Source: a bacterium BMS3Bbin13 (GTDB lineage: Bacteria; Pseudomonadota; Gammaproteobacteria; 21-64-14). From it: 38,836 nucleotides of DNA. The notes under the pieces are model-generated. The model worked only from the letters and a program-made list of their open reading frames with translations. It was not told the origin of the DNA and made no database searches. Made by a program: the position numbers and the translations under genes. Shown here piece after piece: positions 7,776 to 16,347 of the stretch. Location of the stretch: positions 1 to 38,836 of the forward strand of contig BDTW01000037.1 in NCBI GenBank assembly GCA_002897735.1, in the 5' to 3' direction. Positions within the stretch are counted from its first letter, which is position 1. Every line of letters starts with the position of its first letter.

Positions 7776-9683
7776 TTACTTGATCAGCTGCACGTAGGGC
7801 ACCTTGCGGAGCGTCCACTCGCCGGTCGCCCGGTTGTACTTCGAGTTGACGAACACACGCCAGTTGTCGTCGTCCAGATCCAGGAAGTCGGCCCGGTAGT
7901 AGTAGCCGGGATACCGTGTCTCCTCGCGGAACTGGATGTGCCGCATATGGGCCTCGGCGGTGAGGATGCGGTGGTAGTTCTCCCACGCGCGCAACAGCTC
8001 GTGCAGATCCTTGGCGCGCATCTTCAGGGAGTCTTCCTTGAGCATCTGCAGCTTCTTCTCCGCAATGCCCAGCAACCGACCGTTCGTCTGGTACCAAGTG
8101 GATATGCCCGCAACGTACTCGTCCATGAGCTTCTGCAGCCGGAACTGCAGCATCTTGGGGGTGATGTAGTGCGGGTTGACGTCTTCCGCCGTCGTGTAGT
8201 CCTTGTGCTCCAGATAGGTCTTCACCGGCTGATAGATTTCCTCGACCAGCTTCGAGACCGGCGTGTCGAGTTCCGGTTTCCAGTCCTTGTTGTCGCGTAC
8301 GAACTGCACCATGGACTTGGCGGCAATCCGACCCTCGGTGAACGAGCCGGAGGAGAACTTGTGACCCGATGCGCCCACGCCGTCACCGCCGGTGAACAGG
8401 CCCTTGACGGTGGTCATGCCGCGGTAGCCCCAGCTCCAGTCGTCGGGGACGCCCGGCAGGTCGGTCGGGCCGGAGACCCAGATGCCCGCGCAACCGGCGT
8501 GGGAGCCCAGCAGGTAGGGTTCGGTCGGCATCAGCTCGGACATCTCCTTGTCGGGCTCGATGTTCTCGCCCGCCCAGACGCCGCACTGGCTGATGGTCAT
8601 GTCCAGGAAGTCCTCCCAGGCCTCGGCCTCGAGGTGCTTGATCTCCTTGGGCGTCATGGTCTCGGCGAGCTTGGCCAACGCCGACGGGGTGTCCATGAGG
8701 ATCGGGCCGAGCCCCTCGCGCATCTCGTGCAGCATGAGATGGTTGCGCAGGCAGGTGCCCATCACGTGACCCTTGGAGTGGTTGGAGTAGTTGTGCTGCT
8801 TGAGCATGTCGGCGTTCTTGGCGGAGTAGTCCTCGTCGAGGCCGTTATAGGCCTTGGCCTTGAACAGCAGGAACCAGGCACCGACCGGGCCGTAGCCGTC
8901 CTTGAAGCGGGTCGGCACGAAGCGGTTCTCCATCATGGTCAGCTCGGCGCCGACCTCTGCGGCCATCGCATAGGTGGAGCCGGCATTCCAGACCGGGTAC
9001 CAGGCGCGCCCCGTACCCTCGCCGATGGAGCGCGGGCGGAACACGTTGACGGCGCCGCCGCACACCAGCAGGCAGGCCTTGAACTTGTAGACATGCACCT
9101 TGTGGTCACGCACGGAGAAACCGACGGCGCCGGCGACCCGCTCCGGATCGTTCTTGTCGTTGATCAGTTTCACGACGAAGATGCGCTCTTCGATGTTCTC
9201 CATTCCCAGCGCCTTCTTGGCGGCCTCGGCGACGATCCACTTGTAGGACTCGCCGTTGATCATGATCTGCCACTTGCCCGTGCGCACCGGCTTGGCGCCC
9301 TCAGTGAGCTTCTTGCCTTCCTCGCCGGGCTGCTTCCACATTGGCAGGCCCCACTCCTCGAACAGGTGCACGGAGGAGTCGACTTGACGGCCCACGTCGT
9401 AGACCAAGTCCTCGCGGATGATGCCCATGAGGTCGGTCCGGACCATGCGCACGTAGTCCGCCGGGTCGTTGTCGCCCATGTAGGTGTTGATCGCGGACAG
9501 GCCCTGCGCAACCGCGCCGGAGCGCGCCATCGCGGCCTTGTCGACCAGCTTGATCTTCATGTCGCTGTCGGCCCACTGCACGATTTCCACCGCGGTGCCG
9601 CAGGCGGCCATGCCCCCGCCGATGATGAGGATGTCGACCTCCTCCTCGACGATCTCGGGATTTCCAAATGCGTAATCGGCCAT
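7776..9683 (-). CDS. aprA: AprA, adenylylsulfate reductase alpha subunit
   Basis: The 635-residue FAD protein is the catalytic subunit of dissimilatory APS reductase. The N terminus holds the FAD-binding motif ILIIGGGMAACGTAVE (about residues 18-33) and the ARSGAVAQGLSAINTY block. The central part has the FAD/substrate-site segments GGAVNVFRPRS and MMENRFVPTRFKDGYGPVGA, then GSHAGCAGIWVSG and GGDGVGASGHKFSSGSF. Full length and all main family blocks are present, so it should be active. In a sulfur oxidiser the enzyme runs from sulfite and AMP to APS. Upstream is aprB (104-base gap with a hairpin) and sat; a ribosome binding site (AGAGGG) precedes the ATG. It may receive or donate electrons through the qmo/hdr products encoded on the facing strand. 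Confidence 0.97.
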   Translation of the reverse strand: MADYAFGNPEIVEEEVDILIIGGGMAACGTAVEIVQWADSDMKIKLVDKAAMARSGAVAQGLSAINTYMGDNDPADYVRMVRTDLMGIIREDLVYDVGRQVDSSVHLFEEWGLPMWKQPGEEGKKLTEGAKPVRTGKWQIMINGESYKWIVAEAAKKALGMENIEERIFVVKLINDKNDPERVAGAVGFSVRDHKVHVYKFKACLLVCGGAVNVFRPRSIGEGTGRAWYPVWNAGSTYAMAAEVGAELTMMENRFVPTRFKDGYGPVGAWFLLFKAKAYNGLDEDYSAKNADMLKQHNYSNHSKGHVMGTCLRNHLMLHEMREGLGPILMDTPSALAKLAETMTPKEIKHLEAEAWEDFLDMTISQCGVWAGENIEPDKEMSELMPTEPYLLGSHAGCAGIWVSGPTDLPGVPDDWSWGYRGMTTVKGLFTGGDGVGASGHKFSSGSFTEGRIAAKSMVQFVRDNKDWKPELDTPVSKLVEEIYQPVKTYLEHKDYTTAEDVNPHYITPKMLQFRLQKLMDEYVAGISTWYQTNGRLLGIAEKKLQMLKEDSLKMRAKDLHELLRAWENYHRILTAEAHMRHIQFREETRYPGYYYRADFLDLDDDNWRVFVNSKYNRATGEWTLRKVPYVQLIK

Positions 9684-9747
9684 TGTTCGTTACCCTCTGG
9701 TCTCTTCAGTAATCCATTGTGTACCGTATCAACCGAAACCGGCGCGT

Positions 9748-9773
9748 GTGCCCCGCTTGGCGGAGCGGCGCAC
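9748..9773 (-). other. Stem-loop between aprB and aprA
   Basis: Inverted repeat of 10-base arms (GTGCCCCGCT and AGCGGCGCAC, one mismatched pair) around six bases, in the 104-base aprB-aprA gap. There is no T run, so it looks more like an mRNA processing or stability hairpin than a terminator. Confidence 0.5.
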
Positions 9774-9787
9774 CGTTTACCCTTGCC

Positions 9788-10252
9788 TCAGCCGTTGACG
9801 AACTGGCTCATGTCGCAGGCATGCGGGTCGTGGTCGAACAGCACGTCCGGCTTTCCGATCTCGGATCCGTCCGGCTTGCCTTTGCCCACGGTGGGGTCGG
9901 CGGAGCCCTCGGGCGTGGTGCGGATCGGGAACTTGAAGCGCTTCATGGTGCCGTTACGGAACTTGATGGTCCACATGATCGAATCGGTGCCGCGCAGCGG
10001 CTGCACGGAAGCACCCAGCGGGACGATGTCCGCATAGTGGCGGCATTCGATCGCCTGCTGAGGACAGATCTTCACGCACGAGTAGCACTCCCAGCACTGC
10101 TCGGGCTCCTGGTTGAACGCCCTCATGGCGTGTCCGGTCTTGGAGCCGTCCTTGTCGAGCAGCATGAGATCGTGAGGGCAAATGTACATGCAAGCGGTCT
10201 TGTCCTGACCCTTGCAGCCGTCGCATTTGTCGGTGCGGACGAAAGTAGGCAT
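9788..10252 (-). CDS. aprB: AprB, adenylylsulfate reductase beta subunit
   Basis: This is the 154-residue iron-sulfur subunit that carries electrons to or from AprA's FAD. Two [4Fe-4S] motifs are seen: C10, C13, C21, C25 (the long first spacing typical of AprB) and C53, C56, C59, C63. The second is followed by the IECRHYADIVPLGA block that is characteristic of the family. The C-terminal tail ends in DMSQFVNG and in AprB structures wraps around AprA. ATG 10252 is chosen: MPTFVRTDKCDGC matches AprB N termini and a purine-rich GGAGAG lies upstream; the longer frame to 10294 has no family support. It lies between sat and aprA on the same strand. Confidence 0.96.
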   Translation of the reverse strand: MPTFVRTDKCDGCKGQDKTACMYICPHDLMLLDKDGSKTGHAMRAFNQEPEQCWECYSCVKICPQQAIECRHYADIVPLGASVQPLRGTDSIMWTIKFRNGTMKRFKFPIRTTPEGSADPTVGKGKPDGSEIGKPDVLFDHDPHACDMSQFVNG

Positions 10253-10334
10253 GGTTCGCTCTCCACCTTGACGTTTCACTACAGTTGAAAACACCCACCG
10301 CGCGCATCATGCCCGCTGTGGTTTCCGGAGTCGC

Positions 10335-11552
10335 TTATTTCGCGGAATGGCCCGTCAGCTTGATCGTCACCTTCTGGTCGTCCGCGAGACCTGCGTAGTA
10401 CTCGCGCAGGATCTCCAGTACTTCGGGGCGGCTGAAATGATCCGGGACCGGATCGCCCTCCGAGAGCGCCTTGCGCAGCTTCGTGCCGGAGAGCAGCAGA
10501 CGGTCGGATGCCTCGTGCGGGCAGGTCTTCATCGACGCCATGCCTTCGCACTTGTTGCACCAGAACGTCCAGTCGATCTTGAGCGCCTTGGTTTCCAGGG
10601 CGTCCGAGGGGATCTCGTCGAAGATGTGGTGCGCGTCGAACGGCCCGTAGTAGTCGCCGACTCCCGCATGGTCGCGGCCGACGATGAGGTGCGAGCAGCC
10701 GTAGTTCTGACGGAACAGGGCGTGGAGCAGCGCCTCCCGCGGGCCCGCGTAGCGCATGTCCAACGGATAGCCGGATTGCACCACCGTGTCCTTGGCGAAA
10801 TACTTGTCGATCAGCGTGGAGATGGCCTTGGTGCGGACCTCAGCCGGGATGTCGCCGGGCTTGAGCTTGCCGAGCAGGGAGTGGATCATCACGCCGTCGC
10901 CGATCTCCACCGCGATCTTGGCCAGGTATTCGTGGGAGCGGTGCATGGGGTTGCGGGTCTGGAACGCCGCCACCGTCGACCAACCCTTGGCCTCGAACAG
11001 GGCCCGGGTCTCGGCCGGAGTCATGTACAGACCGGGGTACTTCTCGGGGAATCCGCCCTGGGAGAGGACCTTGACCGGGCCGGCCAGATTGACCTCGCCC
11101 TGATTCATGACCATCTGGACGCCCGGGTGTTCGCGGTCGACGGTCTTGAAGACCGCCATGCACTCGTGATCCTTATCGATGGTGTACTTCTCGGTGACCG
11201 TCATGGTCGCCAGGATCTCGCCGCGCTCGGTGTCGAACAGCGCGATCTCTCCGCCGGTCGCAATGCCGTCGGCGGTGGCGCGGTCGGTGGAGAGCGTGAT
11301 CGGGATCGGCCAGAATATCCCGTTTGCGAGCTTCATGCCGTCGCAGACGCCCTGCCAGTCGGCATGGGTCATGAATCCGTCGAGCGGCGTGAAGCCGCCG
11401 ATGCCCAACATGATCAGATCCCCGGCCTCGCGTGAGGCGACCGGTACCTGCGTCAGGCCCTGCGCACGCTTGCGCTCATCTTCCAGCGATTGGCCCGTAA
11501 GCAACAGGGGTTTAAGATCACTTCCACCGTGGGGTCCGACTAGCTTCGACAT
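10335..11552 (-). CDS. sat: Sat, dissimilatory ATP sulfurylase
   Basis: The 405-residue product is the single-chain ATP sulfurylase used in dissimilatory sulfur metabolism. The nucleotide-binding QTRNP (198-202) with HRSH (204-207) and the GRDHAG motif (292-297) are intact. C332, C335, C344 and H346 form a zinc-site-like pattern seen in this subgroup. No APS kinase domain is fused. In sulfur oxidisers it converts APS and pyrophosphate to sulfate and ATP, giving substrate-level phosphorylation. ATG 11552 has GGGAGGAG five to eight bases upstream. It is the first gene of the sat-aprB-aprA run, with an AT-rich leader that probably holds the operon promoter. Confidence 0.96.
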   Translation of the reverse strand: MSKLVGPHGGSDLKPLLLTGQSLEDERKRAQGLTQVPVASREAGDLIMLGIGGFTPLDGFMTHADWQGVCDGMKLANGIFWPIPITLSTDRATADGIATGGEIALFDTERGEILATMTVTEKYTIDKDHECMAVFKTVDREHPGVQMVMNQGEVNLAGPVKVLSQGGFPEKYPGLYMTPAETRALFEAKGWSTVAAFQTRNPMHRSHEYLAKIAVEIGDGVMIHSLLGKLKPGDIPAEVRTKAISTLIDKYFAKDTVVQSGYPLDMRYAGPREALLHALFRQNYGCSHLIVGRDHAGVGDYYGPFDAHHIFDEIPSDALETKALKIDWTFWCNKCEGMASMKTCPHEASDRLLLSGTKLRKALSEGDPVPDHFSRPEVLEILREYYAGLADDQKVTIKLTGHSAK

Positions 11553-11864
11553 AAAGCTCCTCCCTCGAAGGGCTGGGGCCGGACCGGGGTGCGACGGCTG
11601 GTAATAGACTCGCGCCCGTCTGGTCCGGACGGGTTGCTCGGAGAGCCGTATACGGTAATGAAATCCCGTACGAAAAGCTAACCAAACTTGACTTTAATGC
11701 CCATAAAATGGATTTATTACCGGAATTTAATACCCGATGTCCCCCGGTTGAGCGCTCCGGGGGCGTCGGATGAGGAGGCTGGAGCATTTTTTGTATCCGG
11801 TCTTGCAGGGACGGAGCGCGTGCGGTCCCGCCGCTTCCCGGCCGCGCCCCGCCTTGCCGTTCGC
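11553..11864 (-). promoter_or_regulatory. AT-rich leader of the sat-aprBA operon
   Basis: The 312-base gap upstream of sat has no gene. Bases 11660-11740 are strikingly AT-rich compared with the flanks and, on the minus strand, contain TAATAAA- and TATTAAA-like boxes suitable as -10 elements. A CCCCCGG/CCGGGGG hairpin with a 9-base loop lies at 11741-11763 and could end transcription of the aldehyde dehydrogenase side or act as an operator. The exact promoter cannot be fixed by eye. Confidence 0.45.
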
Positions 11865-13232
11865 TCAGCGGATCCAGATCGTCTTCACGTTCACGAATTC
11901 CCGCATCCCGTGATAAGACAGCTCGCGCCCGTAACCGGAGGCCTTTACGCCGCCGAACGGTAGCCGCGGGTCGCTCTTGACGAGCCCGTTCACGAACGCC
12001 GCCCCGGACTCCAGGCGGCGCGCGACGCGTTCCCCGCGCGCGGTGTCGGTGGTCCACACGCCGCCCCCCAGCCCGAAGCGCGAATCATTGGCGATGCGTA
12101 CGGCGTCGTCCTCGTCACGCGCGCGGATGACGACGGCCACCGGCCCGAACAGTTCCTCCTCATAGGCGCGCATCCCCGGCGTCACCCGGTCCAGGATGGA
12201 GGGCTGATAGAAGGCGCCGGGGCCTTCCCCCGGGGCGCAGCCGGTCACGGCTACGGCGCCCTGCCGGAGGCCGTCGAGCACCTGTCGGTGGAGTTCGTCG
12301 CGCAGGTCGTGGCGGGCCATCGGCGGCAGGGTGGTACGCTCGTCGAGCGGATCGCCCGGAACCAGCGCCTCGACCCCGGCCCGGAAGCGCGCCAGGAACG
12401 CATCGGCGATCGCCTCTACGACAATGAAGCGCTTGGCGGCGATGCAGCTCTGGCCGGCGTTCAGGAACCGCGAGGTCACGGCGGCGCCCGCCGCGAGGTC
12501 GAGGTCCGCGTCCTCCAGGACCACGAAGGCATCCGAGCCGCCGAGTTCGAGTACGGTCTTCTTGAGGTTCCGGCCCGCCTCACAGGCCACCCGGCGCCCG
12601 GCGGGTTCACTCCCGGTGAAGGTCACGGCCCGCACGCGCGGGTCGGCGATCACGCGTGCGACGAGGGACGCCGGGATCATCAGGGTCTGGAACACCCCCT
12701 TCGGGACTCCCGCGTTGCAAAACACCGCCTCGATGGCCAGGGCGCACTGGGGGACGTTGGATGCGTGTTTGAGCACTCCGACGTTGCCGGCCGCGAGCGC
12801 CGGGGCGGCGAAGCGGAACACCTGCCAGAAGGGGAAGTTCCACGGCATGATCGCCAGCACCGTGCCGAGCGGCTGGTAGGCCACGAAGCTGCGCGTGGCG
12901 TCGGTCTCGATCACTTCATCGGCGAGGAACCGCGGGGCCTCATCGGCGTAGTAGTTGCAGACCCACGCGCACTTGTCGATCTCCGCGCGCGCCTCGCGGA
13001 TCAGCTTGCCCATCTCCAGGGTCATGGCGCGCGCGAGTTCCTCGCGCCGTTCCCCGAGTACCCGGGCCACGACCCGCAGGTGTTCGCAACGCTCTTCCAC
13101 GGCGGTCGCGGCCCACCGTGGGGCCGCCGCGTCGGCGTCGGCGAGTGCCTGTTCCAGGCGCGGCGCCTCCCAGGTCTCGAACTCCCGGAGCGTGCCGCCG
13201 TCCAGTGGGTTGACCGATTTCATACGCGCCAT
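11865..13232 (-). CDS. NAD(P)-dependent aldehyde dehydrogenase, succinate-semialdehyde type
   Basis: This 455-residue aldehyde dehydrogenase oxidises an aldehyde to its acid. Key features are the PWNFPFWQ cofactor segment (130-137), the general base E229 in VLELGG, the catalytic C263 in GQSC, and the C-terminal block PFGGVKASGYGREL. The overall pattern resembles short GabD/Sad-type succinate-semialdehyde dehydrogenases, so that substrate is the best guess but is not proven. The start at 13232 follows GGAGGGAGG closely; ATG 13223 is an alternative. The upstream aminopeptidase frame overlaps its first 293 bases in another frame, see that entry. No neighbouring GABA genes support a pathway assignment. 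Confidence 0.88.
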   Translation of the reverse strand: MARMKSVNPLDGGTLREFETWEAPRLEQALADADAAAPRWAATAVEERCEHLRVVARVLGERREELARAMTLEMGKLIREARAEIDKCAWVCNYYADEAPRFLADEVIETDATRSFVAYQPLGTVLAIMPWNFPFWQVFRFAAPALAAGNVGVLKHASNVPQCALAIEAVFCNAGVPKGVFQTLMIPASLVARVIADPRVRAVTFTGSEPAGRRVACEAGRNLKKTVLELGGSDAFVVLEDADLDLAAGAAVTSRFLNAGQSCIAAKRFIVVEAIADAFLARFRAGVEALVPGDPLDERTTLPPMARHDLRDELHRQVLDGLRQGAVAVTGCAPGEGPGAFYQPSILDRVTPGMRAYEEELFGPVAVVIRARDEDDAVRIANDSRFGLGGGVWTTDTARGERVARRLESGAAFVNGLVKSDPRLPFGGVKASGYGRELSYHGMREFVNVKTIWIR

Positions 13233-14583
13233 GCCTCCCTCCACGAGGTTGCGAATGCGGATCCCAATCACCTCGAATAAGTATACGGCTGCGCGGGAGG
13301 TGGTGCGTGGAGGGTGCGGTGCGATCGCCGGTCATCGAGGCGATCGCGCGATGGACATCCTCAATGAGCGGCGCCGCGGGCGCGACTTCCGTTACAAACG
13401 TCGCCGGCGGGCCGAGGCCCGCCCTACGCACGAATCCCCGTTGTGCCGCCTGTAGGGCCGGGCTCGCCCGGCCGACGTCGTTGGAATCCGAGACGCCGTC
13501 GCAATTACAAGCGTCACCGGCGGGCCGTTTCGTGCAGGTCGACAACGCGCCCAACACCGTGTCGCGTTGTGCCTTCGGCAGCCGCGCGAGGGCGCGGGCG
13601 GTGGCGTAGAACGCGGCGAAATTTCCATGCGCCCGGGCCAGCAGGCGGCGGAACGCCGGCACATATTCGCGGTAGGTCTGCAGGGCCGCGAGCTTGGCGT
13701 TGTTCATGCCGCCATCGAACCAGTGATCGTAACCGGCGTAGCCGCCCCAGGATGTCTTCAGCACGCGGTAGCGTTCCCGGAGTTCGCGCAGGATCCGCGC
13801 CTTGCCCGCGCGCTTCGCGTCCGGTGCGCGCTCGCTCGCGTATAGTCGGGCGAGCCGGTGCCGAGTCGTCGCGATCAGCGGGTAGAAGGTCGCCTCGCGC
13901 CGGCGCGAGGCCCGCCAGGCGCGTCGTTCGGCGGTGCCGGCGTGGGTGCGCAGCCAGCGTGCGACCCCGGCCTCCTGGACCGCCACCGCGAACGACTCGT
14001 CGAAGCGGCTGTCGCCCGGCACGAACAGCTCCTGATGCGCCAGTTCGTGGAAGATCAGACCGGCGAGGTTCGGGGCCGGCCAGTCGATGACCGTGCTCGG
14101 CAGGGGATCGGCGAACCAGCCGAGCGTCGAGTAGTCGGGCACGCCGCTCACATACACGTCGTCGCCGTGGCGGTGCAGGCGCGCGGCGAAGGCTTCGGCC
14201 GCGGCGCGGCGAAAGTAGCCGCGATAGACCGCGCAGCCCACCACGGGATAGCACCAGTGTACCGGCGTCAGCGACAGGGCCGGGGCGGCGAATACCGCCC
14301 AGCTCAGGTAGGGGCGGTCGAGGGCGACGTAGCTGCGGTAGCTGGCGTTGTCCGGCAGCCCGAGTTCACGGCTCGCAAACTTCCGGATGCGCAGTGCCAG
14401 GGCCAGGTGTGACTTGAGTGCGGCGGGGGTGTCGGGCGAGCGCAGCAGCTTCCCGATCGGCTCGCGGTGCGCCAGGAGCGCCGCCTGCCCGCGTACCGAC
14501 TGGGCGTAGTAGCCGAGGTTGGCGCATCCGGCCAGGGCGAGAGCGGCGAGGAGCAGGGCGAGTGGGCGCGCGCGGCGGACCAT
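12940..14583 (-). CDS. Lipoprotein aminopeptidase (HEXXH) with a displaced stop
   Basis: The first roughly 346 residues match a putative aminopeptidase family of proteobacterial lipoproteins. A signal peptide ends in the lipobox LALAGC (C20), and the zinc motif HELAH is at 179-183 with a downstream FDES glutamate (E196). The family normally ends near the sequence LARLPKAQRD (about 333-341). Here the frame stays open for some 200 more residues, through a REP-like repeat (residues about 369-395) and into the start of the aldehyde dehydrogenase gene in another frame. The tail has no protein character and is best explained by repeat insertion near the original stop. The catalytic part looks intact. 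The start ATG 14583 is back to back with cca. Confidence 0.7.
   Translation of the reverse strand: MVRRARPLALLLAALALAGCANLGYYAQSVRGQAALLAHREPIGKLLRSPDTPAALKSHLALALRIRKFASRELGLPDNASYRSYVALDRPYLSWAVFAAPALSLTPVHWCYPVVGCAVYRGYFRRAAAEAFAARLHRHGDDVYVSGVPDYSTLGWFADPLPSTVIDWPAPNLAGLIFHELAHQELFVPGDSRFDESFAVAVQEAGVARWLRTHAGTAERRAWRASRRREATFYPLIATTRHRLARLYASERAPDAKRAGKARILRELRERYRVLKTSWGGYAGYDHWFDGGMNNAKLAALQTYREYVPAFRRLLARAHGNFAAFYATARALARLPKAQRDTVLGALSTCTKRPAGDACNCDGVSDSNDVGRASPALQAAQRGFVRRAGLGPPATFVTEVAPAAPLIEDVHRAIASMTGDRTAPSTHHLPRSRILIRGDWDPHSQPRGGRHGAYEIGQPTGRRHAPGVRDLGGAAPGTGTRRRRRGGPTVGRDRRGRALRTPAGRGPGTRGTARGTRARHDPGDGQADPRGARGDRQVRVGLQLLRR
13400..13476. repeat. REP-like inverted repeat pair inside the aminopeptidase 3' region
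   Basis: The two arms (13400-13427 and 13452-13476) carry the same core as the element at 6668-6732, with C/G substitutions that keep the pairing within each arm (GGGCCGAGGCCC and GGGCCGGGCTCGCCCGGCC). The right arm is followed by GACGTCGTTGG, a tail shared with the copies near 18.5 and 18.87 kb. Confidence 0.75.
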
Positions 14584-14621
14584 GATTGGTGAACGATAGC
14601 ATGCGCCGGTACCATGGCGGC

Positions 14622-15872
14622 ATGGAGGTCTATCTGGTCGGCGGTGCGGTGCGCGACGAACTCCTCGGGCTCCCGGTGCACGAGCGCGACTGGGTCGTGG
14701 TGGGCGCCGCTCCCGCGGAGTTGATCGCGCAGGGGTTTCGTCCGGTCGGGCGCGACTTTCCGGTGTTCCTGCATCCGCAGACGAACGAGGAGTACGCGCT
14801 CGCGCGCACCGAGCGCAAGACCGCGCCGGGCTATCGTGGCTTCGCGGTGCATGCCGAGCCCGGCGTCACGCTCGAGCAGGACCTGCGCCGGCGCGACCTC
14901 ACGATCAATGCCATGGCGCGCGCCGCCGACGGTACCCTGATCGACCCCTACGGCGGGCGCGCCGACCTCGAACGGCGCCTGTTGCGCCACGTCTCCGCGG
15001 CGTTCGTCGAAGATCCGGTGCGCGTCCTGCGCGTCGCGCGCTTCGCCTCGCGCCTCGCGCCGCTCGGATTCACGGTGGCGCCGGAGACGCTGGAGCTGAT
15101 GCGCGCCATGGTGGCGGCGGGCGAGGTGGACGCGCTGGTGCCCGAGCGCGTGTGGGCCGAACTGCAGCGCGCCCTCGGCGAGGTGCGCCCGAGGCGCTTC
15201 ATCGAGATCCTGCGCGAGTGCGGCGCGCTGGCGCGGCTGTTTCCGGAGATCGAGTGCCTGTTCGGGGTGCCGCAGCCCGCCCGTTATCACCCCGAGATCG
15301 ACACCGGCGTGCATGTGCTCATGGTGGTGGATATGGCGGCGCGGCTGTCGCCCGATCCGCGGGTGCGCTTCGCGGCGTTGACTCACGACCTCGGCAAGGG
15401 CGCCACCCCTTCCGGACAGTGGCCGAGTCACCGTGGCCACGAAGAGCGCGGTGTGCGGCTGGTGCAGGGATTGTGCCGGCGCTATCGGATCCCCAACGAC
15501 TACCGTGATCTCGCGGTGCTGGTGGCGCGCTGGCACGGCCATGCCCATCGGGTCGCGCAACTGCGCCCCGCCACCGTCCTAAAGCTCTTGGAGGCCCTTG
15601 ACGCCTTTCGCCGCCCGCAACGCATGGAGGGTTTCCTGCTCGCCTGCGAGGCCGATGCGCGCGGGCGCGCCGGTCTGGAGGATCGACCCTATCCGCAGGC
15701 CGAACGGCTGCGTGCGGCGCTGCGCGCAGCCGCGGCGGTCGAGGCGGCGCCGCTCGCCGCGCGCGGCCTGCGCGGGCCGGCCATCGGGCGCGAGCTGCTC
15801 CGACAGCGTGTCGAGGCGATCCGCCGCGCCCTCCCGGGACACGACCCGGACCGGCACCCGAAACCGGCGTAG
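14622..15872 (+). CDS. cca: Multifunctional CCA tRNA nucleotidyltransferase
   Basis: The 416-residue enzyme adds or repairs the CCA end of tRNAs. The N-terminal nucleotidyltransferase domain shows [10 protein letters not shown] (residues 3-12), the catalytic ERDWVVVG block, and [11 protein letters not shown]. The C-terminal HD domain (ALTHDLGKG, then HRGHEERG) is present, so the multifunctional gammaproteobacterial form is likely, with 2'3'-cyclic phosphodiesterase and phosphatase activity expected from the family. ATG 14622 is chosen because [12 protein letters not shown] matches Cca N termini; upstream start codons in the same frame overlap the divergent aminopeptidase start. The 3' end runs into the tandem-repeat region. 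Confidence 0.94.
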   Translation: MEVYLVGGAVRDELLGLPVHERDWVVVGAAPAELIAQGFRPVGRDFPVFLHPQTNEEYALARTERKTAPGYRGFAVHAEPGVTLEQDLRRRDLTINAMARAADGTLIDPYGGRADLERRLLRHVSAAFVEDPVRVLRVARFASRLAPLGFTVAPETLELMRAMVAAGEVDALVPERVWAELQRALGEVRPRRFIEILRECGALARLFPEIECLFGVPQPARYHPEIDTGVHVLMVVDMAARLSPDPRVRFAALTHDLGKGATPSGQWPSHRGHEERGVRLVQGLCRRYRIPNDYRDLAVLVARWHGHAHRVAQLRPATVLKLLEALDAFRRPQRMEGFLLACEADARGRAGLEDRPYPQAERLRAALRAAAAVEAAPLAARGLRGPAIGRELLRQRVEAIRRALPGHDPDRHPKPA

Positions 15873-15884
15873 CCCGGACCGCCG

Positions 15885-16324
15885 TTCCCGGATTTCGCTG
15901 CGCTTCATCCAGGCTACATGAGGATGTTGATGTAGCCTGGACGCAGGCCGCAGGCCGAAATCCAGGGATCCCACCGTCTTGATCCGAACCATTGTTCCCG
16001 GATTTCGCTGCGCTGCATCCAGGCTACATGAGGATGTTGATGTAGCCTGGACGCAGGCCGCAGGCCGAAATCCAGGGATCCCGCCGTCTTGATCCGAACC
16101 ATTGTTCCCGGATTTCGCTGCGCTGCATCCAGGCTACATGAGGATGTTGATGTGGCCTGGATGCAGGCCGCAGGCCGAAATCCAGGGATCCCGCCGTCTT
16201 GATCCGAACCATTGGTCCCGGATTTCGCTGCGCTGCATCCAGGCTACATGAGGATGTTGATGTGGCCTGGATGCAGGCCGCAGGCCGAAATCCGGGGATC
16301 CCGTTGCGGGCCCGGGCCGCCGTT
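15885..16324. repeat. Tandem array of four 110-bp palindromic units
   Basis: Four head-to-tail units start at about 15885, 15995, 16105 and 16215, each 110 bases and nearly identical, followed by a degenerate partial copy at about 16323. Within a unit, the segment from GGATTTCGCTGCGCTGCATCC to GGCCGAAATCC folds into a long hairpin around the core GTAGCCTGGA/TCCAGGCTAC, like REP/BIME elements widespread in gammaproteobacteria. The array fills the gap between cca and the uppP 3' end. Copies differ by a few substitutions (for example GTAGCC to GTGGCC in the last two), which suggests recent duplication. Confidence 0.92.
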
Positions 16325-16347
16325 CCCGGAGTGCGCTTCCGCGGCGG

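Noticed and set aside
7938-10037. A 699-codon plus-strand frame opposite aprA and aprB
   Set aside because: It is the mirror of the strongly coding minus strand; the encoded sequence is histidine/valine/leucine-rich and unlike a protein family, while AprA and AprB match fully.
15873-16345. CRISPR array
   Set aside because: The repeat unit is 110 bases with no variable spacers, the units are directly joined, and there are no cas genes.
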